64,000 nucleotides of DNA. It comes from Neodiprion pinetum (lineage: Eukaryota; Arthropoda; Insecta; Hymenoptera; Diprionidae). The notes under the pieces are model-generated. The model saw only the letters and a program-made list of their open reading frames with translations. It was not told the DNA's origin and did no database searches. Below, in pieces: positions 53,628 to 64,000 of the stretch. Positions within the stretch are counted from its first letter, which is position 1. Every line of letters begins with the position of its first letter. Both the position numbers and the translations under genes were made by a program. The stretch lies in the NCBI RefSeq assembly GCF_021155775.2, contig NC_060234.1:10550283-10614282 (forward strand), written 5' to 3'.

Positions 53628-53894
53628 TGAGTATCCGCTACGAGGGTACACATACGACTACGACTGTCAGTGGGTCACATAATACTGGGCCCACCACAAA
53701 GATCTGAATGCACGGAATCCGGCCACTACCAAGGCGTAAGGCTCTCCAACTAGCCGAGCATCCAGACCTCGCTCACCAATCAGAGGACACGGTACACCTG
53801 ATGTACAGCAGCGCCAAAGCCAAATGTCAACCAACGCAGAACATACTAGCCGTTCCACCAACGTTTCGCATAAGTCATTTTCGCTATGAAGAAC

Positions 53895-54105
53895 TCGGCT
53901 GACCAGTCTCACTGATCATAGAGAGTTATTCTCCCGCCGACCTTACATCCTAAATTGCGGTAGCAACGATTGTCACAATGTTCTAAGATATTCCACCTCT
54001 AATCATGATATTACTCCCTTACGTTAACCTGAGTTATAGTTGTCCTTAATGTGAAGGCCGGCTGACCAGTTCACTGATCACAGAGAGTTATTCTCCCGCC
54101 GACCT
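53895..54105 (+). repeat. Pair of 47-bp direct repeats before the 3' LTR
   Basis: 53895-53941 and 54059-54105 share CGGCTGACCAGT, CACTGATCA and AGAGAGTTATTCTCCCGCC with two or three differences. Each can form a small hairpin around GGCTGACC/CACTGATC-type pairing. They could be protein-binding or packaging sites; nothing more is shown. Confidence 0.7.
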
Positions 54106-54262
54106 GAAATTTGTTTTAATATCTATATAATACCTTATTCATCATTATTATTGTCACACACACACACACAGACACACACATACATTATCATTTTGATGAC
54201 TCTCAAGTTCTGTATACCTACTAGCCTTTAATTATTCATCAACGGGGACGTTGATGGTTTCT

Positions 54263-54275
54263 AAGTGGGGAGGGA
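54263..54275 (+). other. Gypsy-B polypurine tract
   Basis: AAGTGGGGAGGGA lies directly before the TGTTACG of the middle LTR. Confidence 0.82.
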
Positions 54276-55900
54276 TGTTACGCCCCGACGTACTGCCTTG
54301 GCGTACCTTTTTCAAAATTCCATTTCATTTCATTTCTTTAATTATTACATAACAATCTCATATTCTAATAAGGTCACGTACAGTCCTCGGCATCCGCTGA
54401 CATTGTATCTTATTTGCTGACACCAGGAATCGCGCTATAAAATTACTGACCTAGTAACAGCGGCGCTCAGCCCGGGAATATCTCTCTTTTTAAGTCAAAA
54501 TTATCATCAATAATTAGGATAAACCACTACCTTTGGAACCCTCAAATTAAAATAGATTCTTTGTTAAGATGTGTGGATGAATGCGTGAGAATTATCTTAA
54601 GATACCTTCTGTTAACATCTTGTACGTATAAGTGACGAGATTGAGAATCGTCGGAATACCATCGAATGACGCGAACTAACGCTGACCGTGTAGATTTGGA
54701 CACCGGGAGGTCGCCCCCGCACTTAATTGGCTAATTACTGTTGCAACTTGTTGCAACTGCAGATTTTTTCCTATTAATACCCTCTGGCCCAAGCAGCCAT
54801 GTCTTACGTCTGTCAAGTCGCGAAGTGCGTGGACGTAAACCCGGATTAGCCCTCTCGAGCAATAGTAGCGTTCGGAAGATCTTAGTTGTGACCGGCCTAA
54901 AGTCTCGCGCTAATTCGTCAAATTCGAGCATTCAGTTATTCTGTTAGCTGCAAGAGACTCACTTTCTTCTACATTTCCATCTTTTCTGTTCTTTACTAAA
55001 TCTCATCTCTTCTGTGAATAGACATTTTTATGATATTCCATTTTCCATAATTAAATTGAGTTCGGCCCTGATTCAATCGAATCAGGTAATCTTAAATATA
55101 ATTCCAAATCTAAAAGACTAAGTGACCGACGTTCAACACCGTTCGATTGATCAACTCTTCCAAACTTGAGGTGAGGCCCCTGGTCCAGCATTCTACCGAC
55201 GCAGACCGACACGATCCGACGGCTCTCAATCTCGTCGACCGATTCACCTAAAGCTAAGTCAATCCGAGTGTTAATCTTCGAAATTAAACGAATTCTTGTT
55301 TCACCTTTATAATCAAAATCTACTTCAGTAATTTTCATTCAAAATCAAGTCTAGAATTGGTGGCTAGCTTCACTACCCCCAATTAAATCGTACTTATTGT
55401 TTCCAAGAATTAACGAATAAGACTTAACCATAATATATATATAATTGATTCAAGATAATCTAAAAAGAGAGATACAATCCAATAATCACGACCAACTAGT
55501 TAACCATCGTTCAGAGTAGATGTTCCTGGTACCAAATATTAATATCCTTCAGAATATTATAACACACGATTTGTATGAACTTGAACACTTTATAAATTGT
55601 TATTTTCGGCTCATATACAGAAACAGAATATACTTCATCTTTTACCAGTTGAATCATATTAAACATTTATTTTGAACGACCTTCTTCCCACTTTCTTTAT
55701 TATAAAATTGCCTCAACAATTTAAACAAACCTCACAGACCTGTACAGGACTATAGCAACACGATCCTACAAATTACCGGCTTATCGAAAGGTAGGTCTTC
55801 TCTTAGTTTTAATAATTATTCATTGTCGTTACGTGGGAGCTTGATTATTCAGTTGATCATTAACTACCACCGCTCAGTACACCCTCACCCCCACGTAACA
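54276..55900 (+). repeat. Gypsy-B middle LTR
   Basis: It serves as 3' LTR of unit 1 and 5' LTR of unit 2, with the same 1625-bp sequence as 44202-45826 as far as compared. Confidence 0.93.
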
Positions 55901-55907
55901 CAAGAAT

Positions 55908-55925
55908 TGGTGGCAGCGGTGGGAT
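55908..55925 (+). other. Gypsy-B primer binding site, unit 2
   Basis: The tRNA-Leu(UAG)-type site is repeated after the middle LTR, so unit 2 is a complete internal region. Confidence 0.85.
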
Positions 55926-56285
55926 TCTGTTGCTAAAAGTGAGATTTGTTTAAATAAAAAAAAAAATAAGAAAAAAAAAAAATAAAAAAAAAAAATAGAA
56001 ATTCTTAATTTTTTAATCTTTGTGTTAAAATTGAAAAACTGGTCAATCATATAAAAAAAATAAGGTATCTTTCTTTCTAGATAATAATTATATAATTAAC
56101 GACCAATTGTGCATGAAACTCTGCGAATTATTACTTGTGTATTAGTATGTATATGTCATAATATCCTGATATCGTATATTGCCGAATTTTCCACTGGTCA
56201 TTTGTGTATTAACTGTGTTCTCAATATTTGCCTGAAATTGGCCTGAATTATTTCGTGTGCATAAACAACCTTTCTCGATTTTGAA

Positions 56286-57605
56286 ATGCCTAACGAAACG
56301 GGAAACCAGAGCGCGGACCGAACCAATGTATCCGCCCTAGACGCGAGTAATGCAATGATGGCGTCAATGGTGGAGTGCTTCGCGCTACAACACAGTACGC
56401 TTAATATTCCATATTTTGACGGGAAAAACATTCGTTTGAAAGATTTCTTACAAGACGTGCAAAACGGTTCAGTGTATGTTCCGCCGAATTCGGAAGGCGC
56501 ATATGTAAAGTGCGTTCTAGGAAAATTGCAAGGAGCAGCTCGCGACAGTACATATGGCGAAACTTTCAATACGGTCAACGAATTAATAAAACATCTGAAA
56601 AGTCGATTTGCAGCTGAAAAGACTTATCCGTATTATCAACAAGAGATCGCGAATATACGGATGAAGCGTGATGAAAACGTGAGCGATTTCTACGATCGAT
56701 TAAAAATCTTGGTCAGTGCAGCTCGCGTAGCTTTAGAAGACGAGTACGGAAAAACTGAGGTCGACGCGGTAATGAAAGTTCTACAAGTGAACGCGTTGGA
56801 TGCTTATATTCGAGGACTACCTGAAGCTATCGAAAGATATGTTGAAGGACGTGTAAAGACATTGGAAGAAGCGTTTAAGTTAGCGCGAAAAACAGAAAAT
56901 CGTATGCGTCAGGGAATAATATCTTCCGGAGAAACGCAGAGAGTACAAATTCCGCGACCGAACTCTCCAATGATCTATAACCAAAATAACGCGCCGCGAT
57001 TGTATTCGAATTATGGCATCTCAGACGGAGCGGAGACACGCGCGAGAAGCCCGTCACCGAACGCGGCAATGTACAGACACCCGACGGCAAACGTCGCCGA
57101 TCGACGATCACCCGAACCGAGGGGTTATTACCCATACGAGATGCCCGCTTACTCACAGTTTCAGCACCAGCAACCGCGTGGTTATCAATATCCGCCTTAT
57201 TTTCCACAACACCCGTATTATTATCCGCCGATGACATATCCGTATTTACCACCTTATGGATATCCGCCCACAATAAATCCTGCATCGATTCCACAGAGAT
57301 CGGGATCGCCGGGAGAAAGTTTAAATACGGGCAGATCGAATTCGCCAAATTCAAACACCCGTTCATACAACCCGAATCAGCAGTCCGGTTTTAATCAAAC
57401 GAGGTTTGATGATTCGAACGTCAGAACACGGTCACCATCTCCGCGTAGAACGTCCGAAACAGCTGAATCTTTAAACTTGAACGCGACTCGTCGTCCGGAC
57501 GCAACGGCGAGGTACGCGGCGCCCGAGCGTCAATCGACGGTCCGTTTTGTGGAACCGCCGGCCGGTGCATTGATACGCGCGGATCAGATCGAGAATCGCC
57601 ACTGA
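56286..57605 (+). CDS. gag: Gypsy-B Gag, unit 2
   Basis: The protein is identical to that of unit 1 (46212-47531): helical capsid-like half, Pro/Tyr/Ser-rich half, no zinc knuckle, and the same -1 phase relation to the protease frame. Confidence 0.87.
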   Translation: MPNETGNQSADRTNVSALDASNAMMASMVECFALQHSTLNIPYFDGKNIRLKDFLQDVQNGSVYVPPNSEGAYVKCVLGKLQGAARDSTYGETFNTVNELIKHLKSRFAAEKTYPYYQQEIANIRMKRDENVSDFYDRLKILVSAARVALEDEYGKTEVDAVMKVLQVNALDAYIRGLPEAIERYVEGRVKTLEEAFKLARKTENRMRQGIISSGETQRVQIPRPNSPMIYNQNNAPRLYSNYGISDGAETRARSPSPNAAMYRHPTANVADRRSPEPRGYYPYEMPAYSQFQHQQPRGYQYPPYFPQHPYYYPPMTYPYLPPYGYPPTINPASIPQRSGSPGESLNTGRSNSPNSNTRSYNPNQQSGFNQTRFDDSNVRTRSPSPRRTSETAESLNLNATRRPDATARYAAPERQSTVRFVEPPAGALIRADQIENRH

Positions 57606-57610
57606 TCAGG

Positions 57611-58078
57611 ATGACAGCTCCTGAATTAAAAGAACACTCAGCAATTTTTCTAATCGACACCGGCGCAGATATCAGTCTAATTAAAGCTAATGTTTTACAT
57701 CCTGACGTTTTAATCAGTGTAGACGAAATTTCTATGATAACGGGAATAACAACCAACAAAGTTGAAACTTTGGGAATAACAAATTTAACTTTACAAAACG
57801 AACCAAGTAAATTTCACGTCGTACGGTCAACCTTTTTGCTAAATTGCGACGGTATATTGGGTAAAGATTATTTGCGCGAGCGTAAGGCTGAGATCTCTTT
57901 TACACATAACACCTTAGTAACGAAAACTGACCCGATTAGACCGATACGATTTATCGGATACGAAGAACATTCCGATACCGAAACGAAACCGCAAAAACGT
58001 TTCTTTAAAATTCGTGCGCGCACAAAGCAAGCCATTGGCATTGACGTAATCAGTTGTGGCACAAAAGAAGCATATTAG
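57611..58078 (+). CDS. Gypsy-B protease and pol N-terminus, unit 2
   Basis: Identical to 47537-48004, with the DTGAD active site and the same in-frame TAG (58076-58078). Sharing the stop shows that the two units descend from one already-stopped copy, or that the stop is tolerated. Confidence 0.82.
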   Translation: MTAPELKEHSAIFLIDTGADISLIKANVLHPDVLISVDEISMITGITTNKVETLGITNLTLQNEPSKFHVVRSTFLLNCDGILGKDYLRERKAEISFTHNTLVTKTDPIRPIRFIGYEEHSDTETKPQKRFFKIRARTKQAIGIDVISCGTKEAY

Positions 58079-58168
58079 CCACGCGTAGAAACCATAGACG
58101 GCGTATACATTGGTGAGGCTGCAGTCTCGGTACAAGATGGCGTATGCCATGTTCTTGCAATTAATACC

Positions 58169-61100
58169 TTGGATAGAGATATTGAGATAGAGATTCCACC
58201 ACAGGAAGTGATACCTTTTGAATATCACAACTTTCCGGAGGAGCATGAATATCACGATTCAAGTTCAGAAGACTTAAATTTAGAACCTGTAGTGACTGAT
58301 CGATTTACAGAAATTCAATCAAAATTGCATCTAGATCATTTAAATATAGAGGAACGCGATCACGTATTAGATATCATTGAGGAATATCCGGAATTATTCC
58401 ATTTACCTGGAGATAAATTAAAATCTACACTCGGAATTCAGCATCGTATACCAACCGAGGATGATATACCGATTAATACGCGACAATACCGGTTCCCTCC
58501 AATTCACAAAACCGAGATTGAAAACCAAATCAAAATTAAAATTGACAACGGAATAATAGTTCCTTCAAATTCACCGTATAATTCACCCGTGTGGATTGTA
58601 CCCAAAAAACCAGATTCTGCGGGTAGAAAACGATGGCGCATGGTAATTGATTTTCGGAAATTGAATGAAAAGACAATTGGGGACGCGTATCCATTACCTA
58701 ACATTACAGACATTCTTGATCATCTCGGTGAAGCGCGATATTTTTCAACTTTCGATCTTGCCAGCGGTTTCCAACAAATTGAAATGGACCCCCAAGATAG
58801 AGCAAAAACCGCATTCACAACACCAAACGGTCATTACGAATATCTTAGAATGCCTGAAGGGCTTAAAAACGCGCCCGCTACATTTCAAAGATTAATGGAT
58901 CGAACATTACGCGGACTACAAGGAGTCGAAGTTTTCGTTTATTTAGACGACATCGTAGTTTATGCAAAGAATTTAGAAGAACACGGCAAGAAAATCCGCC
59001 GGTTATTTAACAAATTAAAAGACGCTAGATTAACGTTACAACCAGATAAATGTGAATTTCTAAAAACAGAAGTGGCTTATTTAGGCCATATTATTGGCAG
59101 ATCAGGAGTTAGACCGGACCCAAAGAAAATTACGGCGGTTCGACATTTTCCACAACCTAAAAATCCTAAGAACATTAGACAATTTCTGGGACTAGCCGGT
59201 TACTACAGGCGTTTTATTAAAGATTTTGCGGGAAAGGCTAGGCCTCTTACAGACTTATTAAAGAAGGAATCACCATTTATTTGGGGAAAAGATCAAAAGA
59301 AAAGTTTCAAAATTTTAAGGAAATATCTATGCCAATATCCTATCTTGCAGTACCCAAATTTCAAAAAGCAATTCACGTTAACTACCGACGCATCCGACTA
59401 TGCAATCGGAGCCGTTTTAAGCCAGGAAGTGGACGGTTATGACATGCCCGTCGCCTACCTGTCTCGTGCTCTGAGCAAAGCGGAACAAAATTATTTTACA
59501 ACTGAGAAAGAGTGTTTAGCAGCTCTATATGCCGTACTACATTTTCGACCTTACCTTTATGGCCGAAAATTCACACTGGTTAGTGATCATGAGCCATTGC
59601 GCTGGATCGACTCGATTAAAGATCCCGGGCAGCGACTAATACGATGGAGGCTCAAGTTACGAGATTACGAGTATGAATTCAAACACAAGGCTGGACGACT
59701 TAACAGTAACGCAGATGCATTGTCGCGCAATCCAGTCCCTGTTACCGACGGTATTACCCAATCGTCGGAGTCATCTGATAGTGGAAACGATAGTGACAAT
59801 CTAATAATTAAATCTGTAGACTCATTTCCAAAATATTCAGACTATTTGAAAATAATTAGAACAGCTGATATTGAAAATCCAAACATTATTAAAGTACACG
59901 AAAGCGTTTTCGATAGACTTGACAATTATGCGCATACCGTTTCTGTAGATCTTGAAATGAGTTCCGGTATAGCAAGCGATTTTAGAAAGAAGTATGGGGT
60001 ACCGGAACACCTTCGCAGTCAAGCCGATATGCATTCAGTAGCTAAATTAGAACTGCCAGATCAGAAAATTTACTACATTATGACAAAATTAAACTTTTGG
60101 GACAAACCAGAATACGAAGACATGTACCTCAGTCTGATCAATTTTCGGAAAATTTTAGAAGATGACTCTGTTAAAACGGTTAGAATACCTAGAATGGGAT
60201 GCGGTCTAGATAAACTAGCATGGAACAAAGTAAGAACCATGTTACGATTCATTTTTGGAGGAACGGGAATCAAAATTTTTGCTTGTACAAATTTAAAATT
60301 AATAGAGAATCAAAAACTCCAGACGATATTTGCTATTATGAACCCTGGGTCAAATTTGAAGGTCAGGACTAAACCGAACCAATGGAAGATATTACCCATC
60401 GATTCGAAAATTTCAAAATTACCTGCTCCAAAAATAAAGCGACCATTAGCCAAATCAGACTCGGTCCCAAGGAAAAAATCAGCTGACGAAACATTCTGTC
60501 CAAAAACAAAGACTACCATAGAGCCTGATGAGAACGCGATCTCAACAAGAACTCGATCGAGAGCTAGGACAACAGCAGGAAGTAGGCAAGCTGTTTCTGA
60601 GGACTCATCCGACGATGAATCTTCCGAACCGCCGGCCTACCGGAGGCAAAGAAGTATATTACCGAATTTAGGTCTTGAACAACCTACTACATCCCAGGGA
60701 ACACAACAACCTGAACAAACAGACGTTCAGATTGACGACGACGACGTTGAATCTGATTCTGAGCCTGAAAATATAACAGTAAAATTAAAATCACCGCGTG
60801 ATAGAGATAGCGATTCGGATGATGATGTATTTTTGCAAACAGAAGCGAGTCGTAAAGCTAAATTATCTATAGATCCTAAAGAATTGAGGAAATCATTTGA
60901 CCTCTTTAATAAATCTTTGCGCGAAAGAAGTAATCTGAATCCGAAGGAGTTGCAAGATTCATTTGAACTCTTTGACAAGACCTTGCACGAGAGGAGTCTT
61001 CTAGACAACTCCAATCACTCGGATGCAGATGAAGTAGGGTTACCAGGCCATATATCAGAGGGTGAAGAATTAGACGAAACCATTCGTGAGGTACTCGACG

Positions 61101-62980
61101 AAAATGATGAGACGGATGACGATGAACTAAATAACAAAATTGAAAAATTTTTAGAAAGAGTTAATAGAAATCAAGGAAACAATAGCGAGGCTGGACAGAC
61201 TAACACCAATCAAACTAATTTGAATGAGTCAGTAGTTAGTCGACCTTTGCAGAAATCGGCATTACCAACACCTATAGTCGCACCCAGACCAATAGCACTC
61301 TCAACCCCGTATCCTTTGAATATGATACCTGAGTTGAACGAGACGGGGGACATTTCAGTGAAAAGCAAGGTCAGTAAAACGCCAAGGCGTTTACAGCCGC
61401 AACTAGACTTCCGAGATTTACCAACGCGAATTGAAATCACGGAAAGTATACCACCAGATTTAGAAACAGTGTCGCCATTAAAATTTCCAAAAACAGGTTA
61501 CCACTCAGGGAATAATATCTCATTCAGTCGTGAAAATTTGACATACAGAAAAGACAACTATGTACATTTCATATCAATAGATTCAGAATTTTCTACACCA
61601 GTCAGCAGGCTATTAAACGATTTGGAATTAATAAATGCAGACGATCACCGTGGTGCAAAACCAAAATTAGGCCAAGTCATTATTACAAAAACGGGAAAAT
61701 ATAGCATATTTAGCCTCGTAGTTAAAAGAAAACATTTTGACAAAATTGAATTACATAACGTCAAGGTAGCTTTAGGAAACTTGAAAACGACTCTATTAGA
61801 TTTGAAAATAAAAACATTCAGAATTTCAAAATTAGGGGATATGACTGACGAACTGTCAATAGACATCTCAAATTTATTAATAGATATTTTTGAAAACGAA
61901 GATATAGACATTACAATCTGTTCAGGTATAACCGAGATACCACCATCAGAAATACGACTGGGCATAATTTCGGAAATGCATAGTGGACTGATGGGAGGAC
62001 ACAAAGGCGTGACCAAAACATATCGAAGAATCCGCGAAAGATTTTATTGGCCACGAATGAGAGAGGATATCAGTAATTTCATTCGGAGATGCGAAAGCTG
62101 TCAAGAACAAAAGCTAGTTCGCGTAAAGACTAGAGAGCCAATGCTAATAACGGACACTCCATCTGAGCCGTTTGAGAAAATTTCGCTAGACACAGTAGGT
62201 CCACTTCCGCAGACCCCTAGTGGCAATAAGCATATCTTAACTATGCAGGATAATCTGACAAAATTTTGTATCGCTGTGCCTATTCCCGATATAAGAGCTG
62301 AGACTGTGGCTCACGCAATGGTAAAACACCTGATTTTGCATTTTGGATCGCCTAAAACCATTCTAACAGATCGAGGAACAAGTTTCGTGAATAAACTATT
62401 ACAAGAATTAGCTAAACTGTTCAAAATTAAACATATTACCACTTCCAGTTATCGACCACAATCAAATGGCGCATTAGAACGTAGTCATATTGTTTTAACA
62501 GAGTACATTAAACATTATATTGATGAGTTCGACGATTGGGATGAACTAGTTCAATTTGCTATGTTTTCATACAATACGGCGGTTCATGAAGCCACAAACT
62601 TTACACCGTATGAGCTAGTTTTCGGAAGAATAGCGCGCTGTCCAACTTCGTTTGATACTGATGAAAACCATTTAACGTACAACTCGTATCTTGAAGACCT
62701 AATGATCAGATTAAACGAAATGCAGGCCCTGGCTGCGACCAACTTAGTGCAGGCGAAGGAAAGGTCGAAAATGTATTACGATCGGACAGCACATCCATTC
62801 AAAGGCAAAGCAGGAGACATGGTACGCGTACAAATAGAAGCTAGAAAAGGAAAATTTAGCAAGCGATACCAAGGTCCATATAGAATTGTTAAAGTCTTGG
62901 AAAACAATAATGTAGTATTAGAAGGTAACAACGGTGAAAGATTCGTTAAACATGTAGACAAACTCGAATTGGCTTACTGA
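58169..62980 (+). CDS. pol: Gypsy-B Pol, unit 2
   Basis: The protein is identical to that of unit 1; the single base change in this frame (61279) is silent. The domains are RT, RNase H, TARG1-like macrodomain (59921-60304), linker with 22-residue repeat, second macro-like domain (61550-61933), HHCC, and a D,D-35-E integrase with GPY module. Confidence 0.9.
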   Translation: MDRDIEIEIPPQEVIPFEYHNFPEEHEYHDSSSEDLNLEPVVTDRFTEIQSKLHLDHLNIEERDHVLDIIEEYPELFHLPGDKLKSTLGIQHRIPTEDDIPINTRQYRFPPIHKTEIENQIKIKIDNGIIVPSNSPYNSPVWIVPKKPDSAGRKRWRMVIDFRKLNEKTIGDAYPLPNITDILDHLGEARYFSTFDLASGFQQIEMDPQDRAKTAFTTPNGHYEYLRMPEGLKNAPATFQRLMDRTLRGLQGVEVFVYLDDIVVYAKNLEEHGKKIRRLFNKLKDARLTLQPDKCEFLKTEVAYLGHIIGRSGVRPDPKKITAVRHFPQPKNPKNIRQFLGLAGYYRRFIKDFAGKARPLTDLLKKESPFIWGKDQKKSFKILRKYLCQYPILQYPNFKKQFTLTTDASDYAIGAVLSQEVDGYDMPVAYLSRALSKAEQNYFTTEKECLAALYAVLHFRPYLYGRKFTLVSDHEPLRWIDSIKDPGQRLIRWRLKLRDYEYEFKHKAGRLNSNADALSRNPVPVTDGITQSSESSDSGNDSDNLIIKSVDSFPKYSDYLKIIRTADIENPNIIKVHESVFDRLDNYAHTVSVDLEMSSGIASDFRKKYGVPEHLRSQADMHSVAKLELPDQKIYYIMTKLNFWDKPEYEDMYLSLINFRKILEDDSVKTVRIPRMGCGLDKLAWNKVRTMLRFIFGGTGIKIFACTNLKLIENQKLQTIFAIMNPGSNLKVRTKPNQWKILPIDSKISKLPAPKIKRPLAKSDSVPRKKSADETFCPKTKTTIEPDENAISTRTRSRARTTAGSRQAVSEDSSDDESSEPPAYRRQRSILPNLGLEQPTTSQGTQQPEQTDVQIDDDDVESDSEPENITVKLKSPRDRDSDSDDDVFLQTEASRKAKLSIDPKELRKSFDLFNKSLRERSNLNPKELQDSFELFDKTLHERSLLDNSNHSDADEVGLPGHISEGEELDETIREVLDENDETDDDELNNKIEKFLERVNRNQGNNSEAGQTNTNQTNLNESVVSRPLQKSALPTPIVAPRPIALSTPYPLNMIPELNETGDISVKSKVSKTPRRLQPQLDFRDLPTRIEITESIPPDLETVSPLKFPKTGYHSGNNISFSRENLTYRKDNYVHFISIDSEFSTPVSRLLNDLELINADDHRGAKPKLGQVIITKTGKYSIFSLVVKRKHFDKIELHNVKVALGNLKTTLLDLKIKTFRISKLGDMTDELSIDISNLLIDIFENEDIDITICSGITEIPPSEIRLGIISEMHSGLMGGHKGVTKTYRRIRERFYWPRMREDISNFIRRCESCQEQKLVRVKTREPMLITDTPSEPFEKISLDTVGPLPQTPSGNKHILTMQDNLTKFCIAVPIPDIRAETVAHAMVKHLILHFGSPKTILTDRGTSFVNKLLQELAKLFKIKHITTSSYRPQSNGALERSHIVLTEYIKHYIDEFDDWDELVQFAMFSYNTAVHEATNFTPYELVFGRIARCPTSFDTDENHLTYNSYLEDLMIRLNEMQALAATNLVQAKERSKMYYDRTAHPFKGKAGDMVRVQIEARKGKFSKRYQGPYRIVKVLENNNVVLEGNNGERFVKHVDKLELAY

Positions 62981-63072
62981 TGGAACGCATTGTAGACTGA
63001 TTAATGCGACTACAAATAAGAGATGGGGAGTAATGAACATTCATTTTCGAGGAAATAAGGAGGAAGAATACC

Positions 63073-63437
63073 ATGGATTCATTAGGGGAATTTACCTTAT
63101 TAATTATCGGATTTTGGATATTGAGGGAAACGAACTTGGAAGACTACATGATCACATCATTTACCAACAATCCTGGGATATTTCTAAGTAATTTTAAGCT
63201 TAACGCTAACGGATGGGGCGTGACCAACCGCAACGAGGGATATTCAACTGTAACTAGCTCTAAGTTTGAAGTCTAACACCTAAGAGGGAAGTTCAGCAAT
63301 GAACTTGATCTGCCCTTAGAGTTCGTTCAGAAGCTTCTGAATGGATCAACTCAGTGTGATGTTAACCTTGAAACCTTTCCTTTCTTTCAAATTCCTTTCA
63401 TTCCAAATTAACGTTAAAAATGCTACAGTATATTAGG

Positions 63438-63492
<55 letters not shown>

Positions 63493-63700
63493 ACCATTGG
63501 AACTTCGGCAATTATTTAAGGCAAATGGCAATTTGGTGAAAACTTTTACAAAACCTAACAGGAGAAAAGGCGAGTTCGAGTGGCTGAATGCAGTCGATGA
63601 GCTGTTTGGGTCCAGAATGCACTACTCCAAAGGAACCCAGATGCCAAAACAAGGCAGCACTTCAAAGTACTGCCAGGATTCCTGTTCGTCAACCTATTAA
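63073..63700 (+). pseudogene. Probable envelope-like remnant, unit 2
   Basis: The same broken arrangement as unit 1 (frames 63073-63276 and 63497-63700), split by the 53-base poly-A tract at 63438-63490. The 47-bp repeat begins again near 63968 and is cut by the window end. Confidence 0.38.
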
Positions 63701-64000
63701 TGAGTATCCGCTACGAGGGTACACATACGACTACGACTGTCAGTGGGTCACATAATACTGGGCCCACCACAAAGATCTGAATGCACGGAATCCGGCCACT
63801 ACCAAGGCGTAAGGCTCTCCAACTAGCCGAGCATCCAGACCTCGCTCACCAATCAGAGGACACGGTACACCTGATGTACAGCAGCGCCAAAGCCAAATGT
63901 CAACCAACGCAGAACATACTAGCCGTTCCACCAACGTTTCGCATAAGTCATTTTCGCTATGAAGAACTCGGCTGACCAGTCTCACTGATCATAGAGAGTT

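Larger units (their letters stand above)
44202..64000 (+). mobile_element. Gypsy-B: tandem LTR-internal-LTR-internal array
   Basis: Two head-to-tail units of 10,074 bp (44202-54275 and 54276-64000, the second cut by the window end) share one middle LTR. They differ by only two base changes (51205/61279 and 53549/63622) and one base in a poly-A run over the parts seen. Each unit has LTR, tRNA-Leu PBS, gag, protease, a 1603-codon RT-RNase H-macro-macro-like-integrase frame, and an env-like remnant. Such an array arises by LTR-LTR recombination between copies or could be an assembly artefact. Confidence 0.92.

Noticed and set aside
53667..53912. Short overlapping frames on both strands after the env-like remnant
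   Set aside because: Non-coding 3' region with the 47-bp repeats; no motif and no start context.

Overview
This window looks like heterochromatin-like, transposon-packed DNA from an arthropod, most likely an insect. The evidence is AT-rich DNA with spliceosomal introns (GT..AG sites that restore frame), several retroelement and DNA-transposon types common in insects, and no bacterial-type gene organisation. The order cannot be fixed from the sequence. No conserved single-copy host gene was recognised. Nearly every open frame belongs to a mobile element or its remnant.

Layout. (1) 667-4938: a TTAA-flanked DNA transposon (Kolobok/'Mutator-like transposase' type) with an intact three-exon gene joining a DDE-type transposase to a DEDDh exonuclease. 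(2) 5356-5916: a partial gene of unknown function. (3) 6331-6714: a long palindrome with a tRNA-like sequence in each arm. (4) 6715-10195: non-coding DNA with old diverged repeats. (5) 10196-24170: a ~14 kb minus-strand Gypsy element (here Gypsy-A) with ~2.67 kb LTRs, gag, a pol broken by three in-frame stops, and an extra zinc-knuckle ORF after pol. A TTAA MITE sits in its 5' LTR. (6) 24171-44201: about two and a bit copies of a ~4.1 kb tandem unit, each loaded differently. Copy 1 carries a DIRS-like tyrosine-recombinase retrotransposon (24488-29682). Copy 2 carries two inverted solo LTRs (33584-37697) and an internally deleted TTAA element (38762-40352). Both copies share an older hAT-like element and a Gypsy RNase H fragment. 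(7) 44202-64000: a second Gypsy element (Gypsy-B) arranged LTR-internal-LTR-internal, the two 10,074-bp units being almost identical, with the last one cut by the window end.

Most notable points. Gypsy-B Pol carries a TARG1/OARD1-like macrodomain plus a second diverged macro-like domain between RNase H and integrase. The DIRS element's integration can be read base by base against two empty sites, showing a 9-bp core shared by target and circle junction. Its gag intron contains three to four copies of a three-way-junction RNA fold with compensatory base changes. The TTAA transposase has an appended 3'-5' exonuclease that its deleted relative at 39 kb lacks.

How the parts act together: each autonomous element would supply its own mobilisation machinery (Gag/PR/RT/RNase H/IN; Gag/RT/RNase H/tyrosine recombinase; transposase), while the MITEs, solo LTRs and hAT remnant depend on proteins supplied in trans or are dead. 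Percent identities are estimates by eye.
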